Origin: JALYUA01 sp038229875
GTDB lineage: Bacteria; Acidobacteriota; Thermoanaerobaculia; UBA5066; Gp7-AA6
Length of the DNA: 43,227 nt
Assembly (NCBI GenBank): GCA_038229875.1
Contig: JBBROA010000019.1
Coordinates: 1 to 43,227 of the forward strand
Direction: 5' to 3'
Position numbers and translations under genes: made by a program. A model generated the notes under the pieces. The model ran no database searches. It was not told where the DNA came from and was given only the letters and a program-made list of their open reading frames with translations. Below are positions 1-8,743 of this stretch, piece by piece (the first letter of the stretch is position 1; every line of letters begins with the position of its first letter).

Positions 1-1379
1 AGAAGCTCGACCTCTTCCGGGCGGGAGGCAGCTCGACCGTCGCCCGTGTGCCCTTGAATGGCGGCACGGCGCGGGAAGTTCTGGAGGACGTCTTCGACGC
101 GAGCTGGGGGCCTGCCGGCGACGACCTGGCGGTCATCCACCGGTCGCCGAGCGGAAAACGCCAGGTCGAGTACCCGATTGGAAGAGTCCTGTACGAAGCG
201 CATTCGGGGTGGCTCGTCTCGGTCAGTACTTCGCCGAAAGGAGACCTCGTTGCTTTCGGGAGCTTCGATCAAGGCAAGGGCAACATTCACGTCGTCGCAG
301 CAAAGGTCGGGAAGCGAACGGTTGCGAGCGACATTGTCAACTTCGCAGGTTTCGCGTGGTCCCCGCGCGGCGACGAGATCCTGTACGTCGGCGGGCCGAC
401 GCCGTGGCAGAAAGCGCTCCGCGCCGTCTCTCTCGCCGGGAAAACCCGCGTTCTCCTCCCCGGCGGCGGCAACCTCTATCTCCACGATGTCTCTTCCGCG
501 GGACGCATCCTTCTCGAAAGGGTCGTCGAACGCACAGGCCTCGTTTGTCTGTCGCGAGGGGAAGTCCAGGAGCGAGAGATCTCATGGCTGGACGGATCGG
601 TCGTCAGGGATATTTCCCCCGACGGACAGCTCGTCGTGTTCGAGGAAGTCAGCGAGGCCCAGGGAGAGAAGCGCAGCGCTTTTCTTCGCCGCTGCGACGG
701 CGCGCCGGCCGTTCGCCTCGGCGATGGACTCCCCGCGGGAATCTCTGCCGACGGCAAGTGGGTCCTGACAGTCCAGGGCCCTCCAGGCCGGCTCGTCATG
801 CTCCCAACGGGAGCCGGGCCGCAGAAGTCGATTCCCCTGAACGGCATCGAGCCCTTCTGGGCAAGGATCCTCCCCGGCGGAAAGGGCTTCCTCCTCCTGA
901 CCCTTCCGGCAAATCGGCCGGTTCAATACTTCACGGTCCCTCCAGAGGGGGGAAATCCTCGGCCGATTGCGCTCTCGGATCTCGACGCCGGCCCCGACGG
1001 CGGAGCCGTGATCAGTCCCGACGGCGATCAGCTCCTCTACGTGGCGAGCGATCGAAGCATCCGAATCGTCCCGTTCTCAGGAGGCGAGGTGCGGAAGGTG
1101 CCGGGCCCTCCTCTGGACCGGGGGGATTCTCCGATCCAGTGGGACGCCGACAGCAGGACTCTCTATGTCTGGCGCAACGGAGGCGTGCCGGCCGAAGTCG
1201 ACAGGGTCGACCTGACGACGGGAAGCCGGCAGCCGTGGAAGAAGCTCATGCCTGCCGATCCGGCCGGTGTCGTCTCGATCGAGCGGGTCGTCGTTTCGCG
1301 CGACGGCCGCTCCTACGCGTATTCCTACGGGCGCATCGCGTCGTCGGATCTGTACGTCGTGGACGGGGTGCTGAAGTAG
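1..1379 (+). CDS. C-terminal part of a Ser/Thr kinase-type beta-propeller (PD40/TolB-like) protein, 5' partial
   Basis: The frame is open from the window edge (first full codon at 3), so the true start lies upstream; a GTG at 48 is only an internal Val. The visible part, about 458 residues, is a series of WD40/PD40-like blades with repeated patterns such as SPDGDQLLYVASD and SPKGDLVAFGS, plus phrases typical of acidobacterial kinase tails (ARVPLNGGTAREVLEDV). In that family a cytoplasmic kinase domain and a membrane segment precede a propeller thought to sense or bind ligands outside the membrane. No kinase motif lies inside the window, so a TolB-like protein without a kinase domain is also possible. 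The gene ends with TAG 114 bp before the next gene, so it is probably a separate unit. The propeller assignment is firm; the kinase link is inferred. Confidence 0.7.
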   Translation, partial: KLDLFRAGGSSTVARVPLNGGTAREVLEDVFDASWGPAGDDLAVIHRSPSGKRQVEYPIGRVLYEAHSGWLVSVSTSPKGDLVAFGSFDQGKGNIHVVAAKVGKRTVASDIVNFAGFAWSPRGDEILYVGGPTPWQKALRAVSLAGKTRVLLPGGGNLYLHDVSSAGRILLERVVERTGLVCLSRGEVQEREISWLDGSVVRDISPDGQLVVFEEVSEAQGEKRSAFLRRCDGAPAVRLGDGLPAGISADGKWVLTVQGPPGRLVMLPTGAGPQKSIPLNGIEPFWARILPGGKGFLLLTLPANRPVQYFTVPPEGGNPRPIALSDLDAGPDGGAVISPDGDQLLYVASDRSIRIVPFSGGEVRKVPGPPLDRGDSPIQWDADSRTLYVWRNGGVPAEVDRVDLTTGSRQPWKKLMPADPAGVVSIERVVVSRDGRSYAYSYGRIASSDLYVVDGVLK

Positions 1380-1493
1380 CGTTTTCGCGCCGCGCAGCAG
1401 ACACCGTTCCGATTCATCCGCGAATCGACTTGAGAGGAATGTTCCTCTGCCTCGCCGGGTTCGCGAACCCGAGCTAAAACACGAGGAGAGCCG

Positions 1494-2492
1494 ATGAACC
1501 CGAGCAAACTCCTGCCCCTGGTCTTCGCCCTCGCCGTCCCGGCGGCGGCCTCCGCCCAGCAATCGACTCCCCTGCCGCCCACTACTCCCCCGGCCCCGCC
1601 CGACGACGTGCGCATGATCCGGCTGAAAATTTCCGCCGGCGATCTGCCGAGCGCCGAGTCGATCCTGGAGTACCACCGCGAGGAGAAGGGCGAAGACGCC
1701 GACTACCTCCTCGGTCTCGCCTGGGTCGCGCGCGGCGCCGCCCTGATGGGAGACTGGCCCGCGGCGTCCCGGTACGCGAAGTCCGCGCGCGAAATCGCGG
1801 GCGCGAGCTTGAAGACTCCGGCCGACTACGACTCCCACCGCGAATCCGTGTATGCCCTCGGCACTGGAATCGAAGTCCAGGCTCAAGCACTCGCCGCCTC
1901 GGGCAAGAAGGCGGAAGCGGTGCGGTTTCTGGAGGAGAGCTCCCGATCGCTGCAAACGACGCCCTATAACCTTCGCGCGCGAATCTGGAAGCGGCGAAAC
2001 ATGATCGAGCTCGAGGGCAAGCCCGCTCCCGGGATCCGGGCGGAGGACCGCGTGGGCGCCGAGGCCCCCGACCTCGCGTCGCTGCGCGGCAGACCCGTGG
2101 TCCTGTTCTTCTGGTGGGAAGCCTGCGGCGACTGCCGCATGCAGGCCGGCGCCCTGCGGCGGACGGTCGAGAAATACGCGCCGAAAGGAGTGGCCTTCGT
2201 CGCGCCGACCCGCTTCTACAAGGACGGCGACCACGCGGAAGAGAAGCAGAAGATCGAAAAAGCGTGGACCGAAACCTACAAGCTGTCGGGCCAGGTGGCG
2301 GTGCCGATCAGCGACGAAGCGATGCTGCGGTACGGAGTCTCGGCGACGCCGACCTTCGTCTTCGTCGATCGCAAGGGCGTTGTGGTGCGCTACTCGCCGA
2401 CCCGGATGACGGAAGAACGGCTGGACGCCGAGATCCAGAAGCTCCTCGCTCCCTCACACTCGGCCCGCAGGCGGACCCAACCGGTTCGATAA
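1494..2492 (+). CDS. Secreted TlpA/thioredoxin-fold protein with CGDC active site
   Basis: The protein has 332 aa. It begins with a cleavable signal peptide (MNPSKLLPLVFALAVPAAAS, cut near AQQ) and a Pro-rich linker. An alpha-helical, TPR-like middle (about 40-165) is followed by a thioredoxin/TlpA domain (about 175-320). The redox pair is C211-G-D-C214 in the context FFWWEACGDCR, and the cis-proline loop is present as SATPTF. TlpA-type proteins reduce or exchange disulfides in periplasmic or secreted clients. The CGDC dipeptide differs from the usual CxPC, and the helical N-terminal half could bind a client. The start is supported by a GAGGAG-like site 5-10 bases upstream. The C-terminal tail is basic and Ser/Arg-rich. 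Fold confidence is high; the client is unknown. Confidence 0.85.
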   Translation: MNPSKLLPLVFALAVPAAASAQQSTPLPPTTPPAPPDDVRMIRLKISAGDLPSAESILEYHREEKGEDADYLLGLAWVARGAALMGDWPAASRYAKSAREIAGASLKTPADYDSHRESVYALGTGIEVQAQALAASGKKAEAVRFLEESSRSLQTTPYNLRARIWKRRNMIELEGKPAPGIRAEDRVGAEAPDLASLRGRPVVLFFWWEACGDCRMQAGALRRTVEKYAPKGVAFVAPTRFYKDGDHAEEKQKIEKAWTETYKLSGQVAVPISDEAMLRYGVSATPTFVFVDRKGVVVRYSPTRMTEERLDAEIQKLLAPSHSARRRTQPVR

Positions 2493-2521
2493 AAAGAAAA
2501 CGGGGTCCCTCGCGAGACCCC
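2491..2521 (-). terminator. Rho-independent terminator for the minus-strand gene ending at 2555
   Basis: On the minus strand a 6-bp GGGGTC/GACCCC stem (arms 2516-2521 and 2502-2507, 8-nt loop) is followed by GTTTTCTTTTT (2491-2501). It sits 34 bp past the stop at 2555, which supports transcription running through the downstream half of the interrupted gene at 2555-3145. The plus-strand tlpA-like gene ends at 2492, so the hairpin could also act on it, although its U-tract faces the other way. Confidence 0.7.
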
Positions 2522-2554
2522 TCTGTCCTGCGCTGCGGCAGGACGTTCTTAAGC

Positions 2555-3145
2555 TTAAGAGCCCATGCGGCGAACGGCCATGTAGCCGCCCACTCCCAGA
2601 AGGACCGCGAGGCCTAGGAGAGCCGTAGGGTCCAGAGTCGGAACGACGGCGGCCCCGCCGGGCCCCGGGGTCCCTGTCAAGGCTCCCGGAATGGTCGGTG
2701 TCGGAGTGGCGGTCGCCACAGGCGTCGTGGTCGGCGGCGTCGCCGTCGGCCCAGGCCCGACGCCGTGGTGATCCCCGACAATGGGCTACCGCGGCGGCTG
2801 CGGGCCTGACGGCGTGGGCGTCGGAGGAGGTGCACTCTTCGCCGGCAGGAGCGTCACGTCTTGAAGATGAAACGCGTGAATGTCGATCGCCGGCGTCGGC
2901 TCGCGCGCCGGCAGGTTCAGCGCCGGCATGGCGAGGCCGAAGTGAAAACCGGGGCCCCAGCGGACGCTGCCGCTCACGAGCAGACCGCTGCCGCCGGGAT
3001 CGTTCAGAGCGGAGGCGCTGACGGGAGAAGGCCGGCAGTTGATCGCATGACGGCAGCCGAAGATCGGCTGTTGCTGCGCCGGGGCGGCCGCGGAGAGGAT
3101 GGCCGCCGCCGCAAACCCGAGGAGAGCCGGGCGGCGGACGGTCAT
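2555..3145 (-). pseudogene. Secreted protein with Thr/Pro linker and PTL-type C-terminal sorting signal, interrupted by in-frame TAG
   Basis: The ATG at 3145 opens a signal peptide (MTVRRPALLGFAAAAILSAA, cut near APAQ), followed by a small unknown domain and a linker (PTPTPS). A TAG at 2786-2788 stops the frame after 119 residues. The same frame then stays open for 76 more codons: further Thr/Pro linker (TATPTPTIPG), then VPTLDPTALLGLAVLLG and a basic end (AVRRMGS) before TAA at 2555. That tail has the layout of IPTL/PEP-CTERM sorting signals: a short motif, one membrane helix and an Arg cluster. The linker runs across the stop and a terminator follows 2555, so I read one gene broken by a single base change. 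Alternatives are amber readthrough giving secreted and anchored forms, or a sequencing error. The function of the N-terminal domain is unknown. Confidence 0.65.
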
Positions 3146-3364
3146 GGATACCGGAACGGAACCCCGTCCGCGTTTACTCCAGCTCACTCCGGCGATGACG
3201 AGAGGCTCTCCGCTCAGGCGCCGGGACCCTCCGCGGCGGACCGCTTCGCCCGGGCGGAACTGGCCCTCATGCCGAACTGGCATTACATCAGGGACATCCT
3301 CATCCCGCAGATCGAGGCCGCGCAGAAAGCGGCCGGCAAGCCCTGACCCCGCCGGGACCCGAGT

Positions 3365-4009
3365 TCAGCGCGCGCGGATCGTAAGGCCGCGGGCCGCCGC
3401 GGCGAGAACGCGCGCCGACGCCGCGGGGGCGTCGGATGACGCGCCCGCTTCCGCGTAGATGATCATGAGCTCGGTGCGTCGTGTGGCGTCCGGCAGATGA
3501 AAGAGACGCGCCCGAACCGCGCCGCGCGGAAGAGAAAGACCCCGGCTCCGGAGGAGCTCTCCGACGCGGGCGACGTCCGACCCGGGCCTGGAGCTTCCGA
3601 CGCTCTCCGCGTAATCGGGGATGACCCTGGTGTCCGCCACGAATTCGAGCGGACCGATCCGGAGCCGGCCGGGCGATTCATATTCGTAGGTTCCTCCGAG
3701 GCCGGGCAGGTAATGCTCGAACTGGATCCAGTACATGCGCCGGATCGCGCCCGCGGCATCGGCGTCGACGAAGACATGCTGCTCCGCCTCCGCGACCCCG
3801 TAGAGGACGAACCGATGCCCGCCGGCGTAGCGAAACGGGGGCACCACTTCCAGAATGATCGCCGGCGCCCGATCCGAGACGAGCGTCCGCCCCCGGACGG
3901 ACCTCTCGAGCGGGAGCTCGCCCTCGGAAGAACCGGCGGTGGCGGAAAACAGAAGGCCGAAAGCCGCACACAGCACACAGCGCCAAGCGCCGCTTCTTCC
4001 AAGTCTCAC
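3365..4009 (-). CDS. Unknown secreted protein
   Basis: The protein has 214 aa with a signal peptide (hydrophobic core CVLCAAFGLLFSATAG, residues about 11-26). I do not recognise the family. The mature part mixes beta-rich stretches (PAIILEVVPPFRYAGGHRFVLYG, split here as AIILEVVPPF and RFVLYGVAEAEQHVFVDAD) with a Tyr/Trp-rich centre (RRMYWIQFEHYLP, GTYEYE), and later a segment ending RTELMIIYAEAG. The last 25 residues are Ala/Arg-rich. It has no Cys pairs in the mature part and no lipobox. It lies between the broken anchored protein and the divergent cytochrome gene; 219 bp separate it from the former, so no operon is evident. Codon use and third-position GC look like a real gene. Confidence 0.65.
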   Translation of the reverse strand: MRLGRSGAWRCVLCAAFGLLFSATAGSSEGELPLERSVRGRTLVSDRAPAIILEVVPPFRYAGGHRFVLYGVAEAEQHVFVDADAAGAIRRMYWIQFEHYLPGLGGTYEYESPGRLRIGPLEFVADTRVIPDYAESVGSSRPGSDVARVGELLRSRGLSLPRGAVRARLFHLPDATRRTELMIIYAEAGASSDAPAASARVLAAAARGLTIRAR

Positions 4010-4366
4010 AATCAGAGATCTTAGGGCGTTTCACCAGCGCGGGCACGCCTTTCGTCCGCCGGGCGAACCCGGACGCCTCCGGCTCCGTAATCCGGGGGAC
4101 GAGTGCACGACAGGGTCGGTTTTCCGATCGATTTTGTGTGTCGCCTCTCGACCTCCGATTTCGATAGACGGTTGCGAGCGCGTCGCACGACCCGTCCTGA
4201 AACTGGAAGATGTCGTCCAGAAACAGGACGCACGCGATGAGATGAGAAACCTCGCTTTTCGAATTCCCCTTCAAACGGAAGCACATCGCCCGGTGGACCT
4301 CGCGCGAAGACGTGGGGCCCTCCCCTTGCTACGGCTCCATGTGGAAACCAAAACAACGGAGGCGTC
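4010..4366. other. 357-bp intergenic region between divergent genes
   Basis: This stretch separates the minus-strand secreted protein (start 4009) from the plus-strand cytochrome (start 4367), so it should hold both promoters. I see a GGAGG ribosome site at 4358-4362 for the cytochrome gene. I found no convincing sigma-70 boxes, operator palindrome or RNA gene. Open frames across it lack coding character. Confidence 0.5.
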
Positions 4367-5941
4367 ATGGCGGAGAAGAGACTTCATGCGTCAGGGATCC
4401 GGAGAGGACGGGGCGAGCGCTCCACGAGAGCACCTGCCGCCTTTTCCGATCGGGTTTCGATTCTTTCAGCGAGCAGCAACCCGTCGTCCCTCGAAGCACC
4501 CGGGGCTCGCACTCGTCGGACTCGCGGACTCGGGACGGCAGGCCGGTGGGCCCTCGTCACAGCGCTGCTCATCGCCTCCACCGCCGGGTGGGTCGCATCG
4601 GGGGAGGGCGAGCGGCCGTTGGCGGACCGGGACCCCCTCGAACCCTTCGTCAATCCGAGTGGCGTCGGGAAGACGGTCTCGACGGCGGGCCCGATCGACC
4701 GGAACAACGCTTTCTTTCAAAGCCTCGGCACGAACGGACGGGCCTGCGTGACGTGTCACCAGCCGTCGGCCGCCTGGTCAATCGTCCCTTCGGAGATCCA
4801 GAGCCGATTCGAAGCGACGTCCGGCCTCGATCCCATCTTTCGCACCAACGACGGCTCCAACTCGCCGTGGGCGGACGTGACGACGGTGGAAGCGCGCCGC
4901 GCCGCCTACAGCATGCTGCTCAGCAAGGGGCTCATCCGCGTTGGGATGCCGATACCGGCGGCAGCCGAGTTCACTCTCGAATCGGTGGACGATCCGTACG
5001 GATTTGCGAGCGCCGCCGAGCTGTCTCTCTTCCGCCGGCCTCTCCCGTCCACGAACATCTCCTTCCTGAGCGGCGTGATGTGGGACGGCCGCGAAACTTT
5101 CAGCGGCAAGTCGATGACGTTCAACCTCGCCGACCAGGCGAACGCGGCGACGATGGGCCACGCGCAGGCGAGCCTGCCACTGACGGAGGAGCAGCGTCAG
5201 GAGATCGTCGACTTCGAACGGGCGCTCTACACGGCGCAGATCTACGACATGGCCGCCGGCGACCTGACCGATGCGCGAGCGCACGGCGGCCCCCAGGCGC
5301 TCGCGAAGCAGGACTTCTTCATCGGAATCAACGATCCGCTGGGTTTGAACCCGAAGAAGACGGCGTTCACCTCGGTCGTCTTCACCGGATTCAGCGCGTG
5401 GTTCGATCCGAAGAGGGAGCGCCGCGCCCCTCGTGAAGGCGACGTCGATCTCGACCCGAGACTGGAAGGGCGCGCCGCGATCGCCCGCGGCGAGAAACTG
5501 TTCAACCACCGGCGCATCGACATCGAAGGCGTCAAGGGATTGAACGACGAGCTCGGTGTCCAAACCATCGCGGGCACGTGCGACACCTGCCATGACTCGC
5601 CGAACGTCGGCAACCATTCCGTGGCCGCCCCGCTCAACATCGGGTTGACCGACGCCTCGCGCCGGACCCCGGATCAGCCCCTGTACACGCTGAGAAACAT
5701 CCGGACGAACGAGACCGTGGAAACGACCGACCCCGGGCGCGCGCTCGTCACGGGAAAGTGGAAGGACGTCGGCCGGTTCAAGGGCCCGATCCTCCGGGGT
5801 CTCGCGGCGCGGGCTCCGTACTTCCACAACGGGTCGGCGGCGACGCTGACGGAGGCGGTCCAGTTCTACAACACCCGTTTTCAGATCGGTTTGACGGAAG
5901 CGGAGGTCGACGACCTCGCCGCATACCTTCGCGCTCAGTAA
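4367..5941 (+). CDS. Di-haem cytochrome c peroxidase/MauG-like protein, membrane-tethered or exported
   Basis: The protein has 524 aa. After a basic, Ser-rich N-terminus comes one hydrophobic helix (WALVTALLIASTAGWVA, about 61-77), a signal peptide or anchor. Two c-type haem sites follow: C127-V-T-C-H131 and C405-D-T-C-H409. The second is followed by LRGLAARAPYFHNGSAATL and a helical C-terminus, the usual ending of the CCP/MauG family (GLRNVALTAPYMHDGS-like). The protein acts outside the cytoplasm, passing electrons to peroxide or oxidising a partner. It is longer than typical CCPs (about 330-350 aa), mainly through the N-terminal extension and an insert between the haems. The start has a GGAGG 5 nt upstream. 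Peroxidase activity is not proven by the sequence; other di-haem oxidases are possible. Confidence 0.85.
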   Translation: MAEKRLHASGIRRGRGERSTRAPAAFSDRVSILSASSNPSSLEAPGARTRRTRGLGTAGRWALVTALLIASTAGWVASGEGERPLADRDPLEPFVNPSGVGKTVSTAGPIDRNNAFFQSLGTNGRACVTCHQPSAAWSIVPSEIQSRFEATSGLDPIFRTNDGSNSPWADVTTVEARRAAYSMLLSKGLIRVGMPIPAAAEFTLESVDDPYGFASAAELSLFRRPLPSTNISFLSGVMWDGRETFSGKSMTFNLADQANAATMGHAQASLPLTEEQRQEIVDFERALYTAQIYDMAAGDLTDARAHGGPQALAKQDFFIGINDPLGLNPKKTAFTSVVFTGFSAWFDPKRERRAPREGDVDLDPRLEGRAAIARGEKLFNHRRIDIEGVKGLNDELGVQTIAGTCDTCHDSPNVGNHSVAAPLNIGLTDASRRTPDQPLYTLRNIRTNETVETTDPGRALVTGKWKDVGRFKGPILRGLAARAPYFHNGSAATLTEAVQFYNTRFQIGLTEAEVDDLAAYLRAQ

Positions 5942-6120
5942 TCGAAAACCCGGAATGTCCCCAACCACGAAGCCAGGGAGGGTCGATCTCGAATCGTTCC
6001 GGAAGCGGTTCGCGGGAGACGACCCTGACCGAGGCCGCGCGTTCCAGGACGGTTTCGTCGTTCCGGCGGTAGAACGCGCCGTACCAGGAAAGCGAAGGGC
6101 ACGTTCGCGCCGGAGGGGGT

Positions 6121-6160
6121 GAGAATGAGAGTCGAGAGTTGGGGGTTGAGAGTTGAGAGT
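6121..6160. repeat. Low-complexity GAGAGTT-type intergenic repeat
   Basis: A purine-rich run built from GAGAGT and GTTGAGAGT units lies in the 278-bp gap between the cytochrome and VOC genes. Fifteen bases (TGAGAGTCGAGAGTT, 6126-6140) recur exactly, inverted, at 26710-26724 in another intergenic gap. Nothing else is visible in 5942-6219 apart from a ribosome site (CAGGAG) before 6220. Confidence 0.6.
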
Positions 6161-6219
6161 CAAAAGCTTCGAACGCTCGACCTGAACTCTGACATTCTTA
6201 ACTTTCACAGGAGCCCACC

Positions 6220-6612
6220 ATGCTGAGCGACAAGAATTCGGACGCCACCATTGCCGTCTCCGACATCGGCGCGGCGAAGAAGTTCTATGAGGGAGTCCTC
6301 GGCTTGACGCCCGCCGGACCGACCGGACCCGAGGTGCTGCTCTACAAGACAGGATCGACTCGGCTCATGGTCTATCGCTCGGAATACGCAGGGACGAACC
6401 GCGCCACGGCGGCAACGTGGTCGGTCGGCAAGGAGGTCGACGCGATCGTCGCGGCGCTCTCGGCCCGCGGCGTCGTGTTCGAGAAGTACGACATGCCGGG
6501 CTCGGCGTGGGAGGCGGGCGTGCACGTGATGGGTCACATGCGGGCGGCCTGGTTCAAGGACCCGGACGGCAACATCCTGAGCATCGTCGGAGCGCCGGAG
6601 GGAAGCTCCTGA
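6220..6612 (+). CDS. VOC-fold (glyoxalase/dioxygenase superfamily) protein
   Basis: The protein has 130 aa, a single vicinal-oxygen-chelate domain with two beta-alpha-beta-beta-beta modules. Signature segments are the opening IAVSDIGAAKKFYEGVLGL and the closing FKDPDGNILSIVG. Family members include glyoxalase I, extradiol dioxygenases and antibiotic-binding proteins such as bleomycin resistance factors. The usual ligand positions are not clearly conserved: the first strand of module 1 lacks the His. It may therefore bind a small molecule rather than act as a metal enzyme. CAGGAG stands 6 bases before the ATG. It stands alone, convergent with the AlkA gene at 6640. Confidence 0.85.
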   Translation: MLSDKNSDATIAVSDIGAAKKFYEGVLGLTPAGPTGPEVLLYKTGSTRLMVYRSEYAGTNRATAATWSVGKEVDAIVAALSARGVVFEKYDMPGSAWEAGVHVMGHMRAAWFKDPDGNILSIVGAPEGSS

Positions 6613-6639
6613 CGCAACCGTCTCGAACCCGAGCCGGGT

Positions 6640-8169
6640 CTACCGAGACTCGGCGCTGCGGGGAATCGAGACCGATGCCGCCGGCCGCGCCCTCGAAGTA
6701 GAACCAGCGTGCCGCCGGCTTTCGGCGGCAGGATCCCCTGCCGCCCGCCAGAGGTGGATGGCCGCGTAGGCGCGCCAGGGACGCCAGGGCTCCGCCCGTT
6801 TGATGAGAGCGGCGGCGGTTGTCGCATCCCCGCCTCCCGCCATCCGCAGCAGCACGAGGTCGTCCGCGGGAAAGGCATCCGGCTGACGCAGGGCGCGCAT
6901 CGCGACGTATTGCGCGGTCCACTCGCCGATGCCGCGAATCGCGGAGAGCCCGGCGAGCACCTCGGGATCCGAATCGGAGAACGTGAGGCGTCCCGAGTCG
7001 GCGGCAGCGGCGAGCGCGGAGATCGCGGCCGCGCGGGTGCGCGGCATTCCCGTCAGCGTGGCCGCGGCGAGAGCCCGGGGGGTGGGAAACACCACGGTCA
7101 GGCCGCCCGAATCGGGAATGGTGAGCGGCTCGCCGTGCGCTCGCGCGATCCGCCCCGCCAGCGTCGACGCCGCGGCGACGGAGACCTGCTGCCCGAGGAC
7201 GGCGCGCACCGCCAGCTCGAATCCGTCCCACGCGCCGGGGACTCGAAGGCCCGGATGCCGCGCGACGAGCGGCCGGAGAAGCGGATCCGCCCGTAAATGC
7301 TCCGCGATCGCGCGCGGGTCCGCGCCGACGTCGAACATGCCGCGCAGCCGCAGCACGATCGGCAGGAGAGAGGCGGGCTCGGGAAAGCGGACGCGGGCTT
7401 CGAGCGCTCTCGCGGAGTCGACGTGCCGGATCTCGAGGATCCCGTGCCGGCCGCGGAGGGCGAACGTGCGCCGGTACGTTCCGTTGACGACCTCCTCCAC
7501 ACCGGGTGTGGCGCGCACCGCGAGAAATGCCAGAAAGCTGTCCCAGTCGTAGGGCGGGCGATACGGAAGCCGGAACACGTACTCGTCGGCGGCCGCGGCG
7601 GCCGTCACGCGCCCGCGCCCCCTCAGCTCCGAGGGAGTGCGGCCGTACGTTTCGTGGATCGAAGAGTTGAAGCGGCGGACGCTTCGGAAACCGGACGCCG
7701 CGGCGACGCGAAACATGGGGAGGTCGGTATCGCTGATGAGCTCCTTGGCGAAGTGCACGCGCCACGTCTTCGCGATGGCGATCGGAGAGGCGCCGAGGTG
7801 AAGCTGGAAGAGCCGGTCGAGGTGCCGCGGACTGATTCCGAGGCGGCGCGAGAGGGCTCCGATGCTCCATTCCGGCATCTCTCCTTCGGTCATGAGGCGC
7901 AGCGCGCGGGCGACCGTCGCGGATGTTCCGTTCCAGGCGGGCGTGCCGGGCGCGGTCTCGGGGCGGCAACGCAGGCACGGCCGGTATCCGGCGGTCACCG
8001 CTTCTTCCGCCGTTCGGAAGTACCGCACGTTCTCGCGCCGGGCCGTGCGGGAGGGACAGATCGGCCGGCAGTACACCCGGGTGGACCGCACGGCGATGAA
8101 GAACTGCCCGTCGAACCTCGCATCGCGGGCGAGCCGCGCGCGATCGCAGACGTCGTCGTCGAGTTCCAT
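6640..8169 (-). CDS. alkA: Ada-type regulator fused to AlkA DNA-3-methyladenine glycosylase
   Basis: The protein has 509 aa in four parts. An Ada metal-binding domain (1-75) has Zn ligands C34, C38, C65 and C68 in YCRPIC and CLRC; C34 matches the methyl-phosphotriester acceptor Cys. An AraC-type helix-turn-helix (about 85-185) includes LSRRLGISPRHLDRLF. An AlkA N-terminal domain (about 195-305) follows. The HhH-GPD glycosylase domain (about 310-470) has hairpin GIGEWTAQYVAMRAL and catalytic Asp in FPADDL. The methylated Ada domain should activate transcription while the same chain excises alkylated bases, so it combines sensor and repair enzyme. This fusion is well known in Actinobacteria and other phyla. 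The last 40 residues are disordered and Arg/Ser-rich. No neighbouring gene appears linked to it. Confidence 0.95.
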   Translation of the reverse strand: MELDDDVCDRARLARDARFDGQFFIAVRSTRVYCRPICPSRTARRENVRYFRTAEEAVTAGYRPCLRCRPETAPGTPAWNGTSATVARALRLMTEGEMPEWSIGALSRRLGISPRHLDRLFQLHLGASPIAIAKTWRVHFAKELISDTDLPMFRVAAASGFRSVRRFNSSIHETYGRTPSELRGRGRVTAAAAADEYVFRLPYRPPYDWDSFLAFLAVRATPGVEEVVNGTYRRTFALRGRHGILEIRHVDSARALEARVRFPEPASLLPIVLRLRGMFDVGADPRAIAEHLRADPLLRPLVARHPGLRVPGAWDGFELAVRAVLGQQVSVAAASTLAGRIARAHGEPLTIPDSGGLTVVFPTPRALAAATLTGMPRTRAAAISALAAAADSGRLTFSDSDPEVLAGLSAIRGIGEWTAQYVAMRALRQPDAFPADDLVLLRMAGGGDATTAAALIKRAEPWRPWRAYAAIHLWRAAGDPAAESRRHAGSTSRARPAASVSIPRSAESR

Positions 8170-8278
8170 CGCTTCAGCCTATCCGCGTCCGGGGCCTCGA
8201 GGTCGCCGGTTTCGGACATCGAGGTCGAGGAGCGCTGCCTGCCCCTTTTTGCCGTAGCATCTCGTCGGAGGAGTGAAC

Positions 8279-8743
8279 ATGACCCGTCCCCCCCTGCCTC
8301 CGTTCACGCGCGAGACGGCGACCCTCAAAGTCCGGCTCGCGGAAGACGGCTGGAACTCGCGGGACCCGGAAAAGGTCTCATCCGCGTACACCCCGGACTC
8401 GCAGTGGAGAAACCGCGCCGAGTTTCCGAAGGGGCGGGACGAGATCGTCGCGTTCCTGAAGCGGAAGTGGGCGCGGGAGCTCGAATACCGGCTGATCAAG
8501 GAGCTCTGGGCGTTTACGGAAAATCGGATTGCGGTGCGCTTCGCCTACGAGTGGCGCGACGATTCGGGAAGCTGGTTCCGGTCCTATGGAAACGAGAACT
8601 GGGAGTTCGATCCGGACGGGCTGATGCGGTTCCGCTTCGCAAGCATCAACGACCTGCCGATCACCGAATCCGAGCGAAAGTACCGGTGGCCGGCCGGACG
8701 GCGCCCCGACGATCACCCCGGGCTCTCCGCGCTCGGACTCTGA
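8279..8743 (+). CDS. DUF1348 (NTF2-like fold) protein
   Basis: The protein has 154 aa from the ATG at 8279, chosen because GGAGGAG (8266-8272) lies 6 bases upstream; a GTG at 8273 overlaps that site. It matches the DUF1348/nuclear-transport-factor-2-like family along its whole length, with typical segments LAEDGWNSRDPEKVSSAYT, WRNRAEFPKGRDEI and WEFDPDGLMRFRFASIND. NTF2 folds form a cone-shaped pocket; no enzyme activity is known for this family. It is divergent from the Ada-AlkA gene, with 109 bp between their starts, so the two may share a promoter region. Confidence 0.9.
   Translation: MTRPPLPPFTRETATLKVRLAEDGWNSRDPEKVSSAYTPDSQWRNRAEFPKGRDEIVAFLKRKWARELEYRLIKELWAFTENRIAVRFAYEWRDDSGSWFRSYGNENWEFDPDGLMRFRFASINDLPITESERKYRWPAGRRPDDHPGLSALGL

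Noticed and set aside
48..1379. GTG at 48 as the true start of the first gene
   Set aside because: The frame is open to the window edge and the upstream residues continue the propeller-type sequence.
3176..3346. Plus-strand frame ending with a protein-like tail (PNWHYIRDILIPQIEAAQKA)
   Set aside because: Only about 27 residues after the last ATG look plausible; no ribosome site and no recognised family. The longer frame upstream is antisense to the secreted protein.
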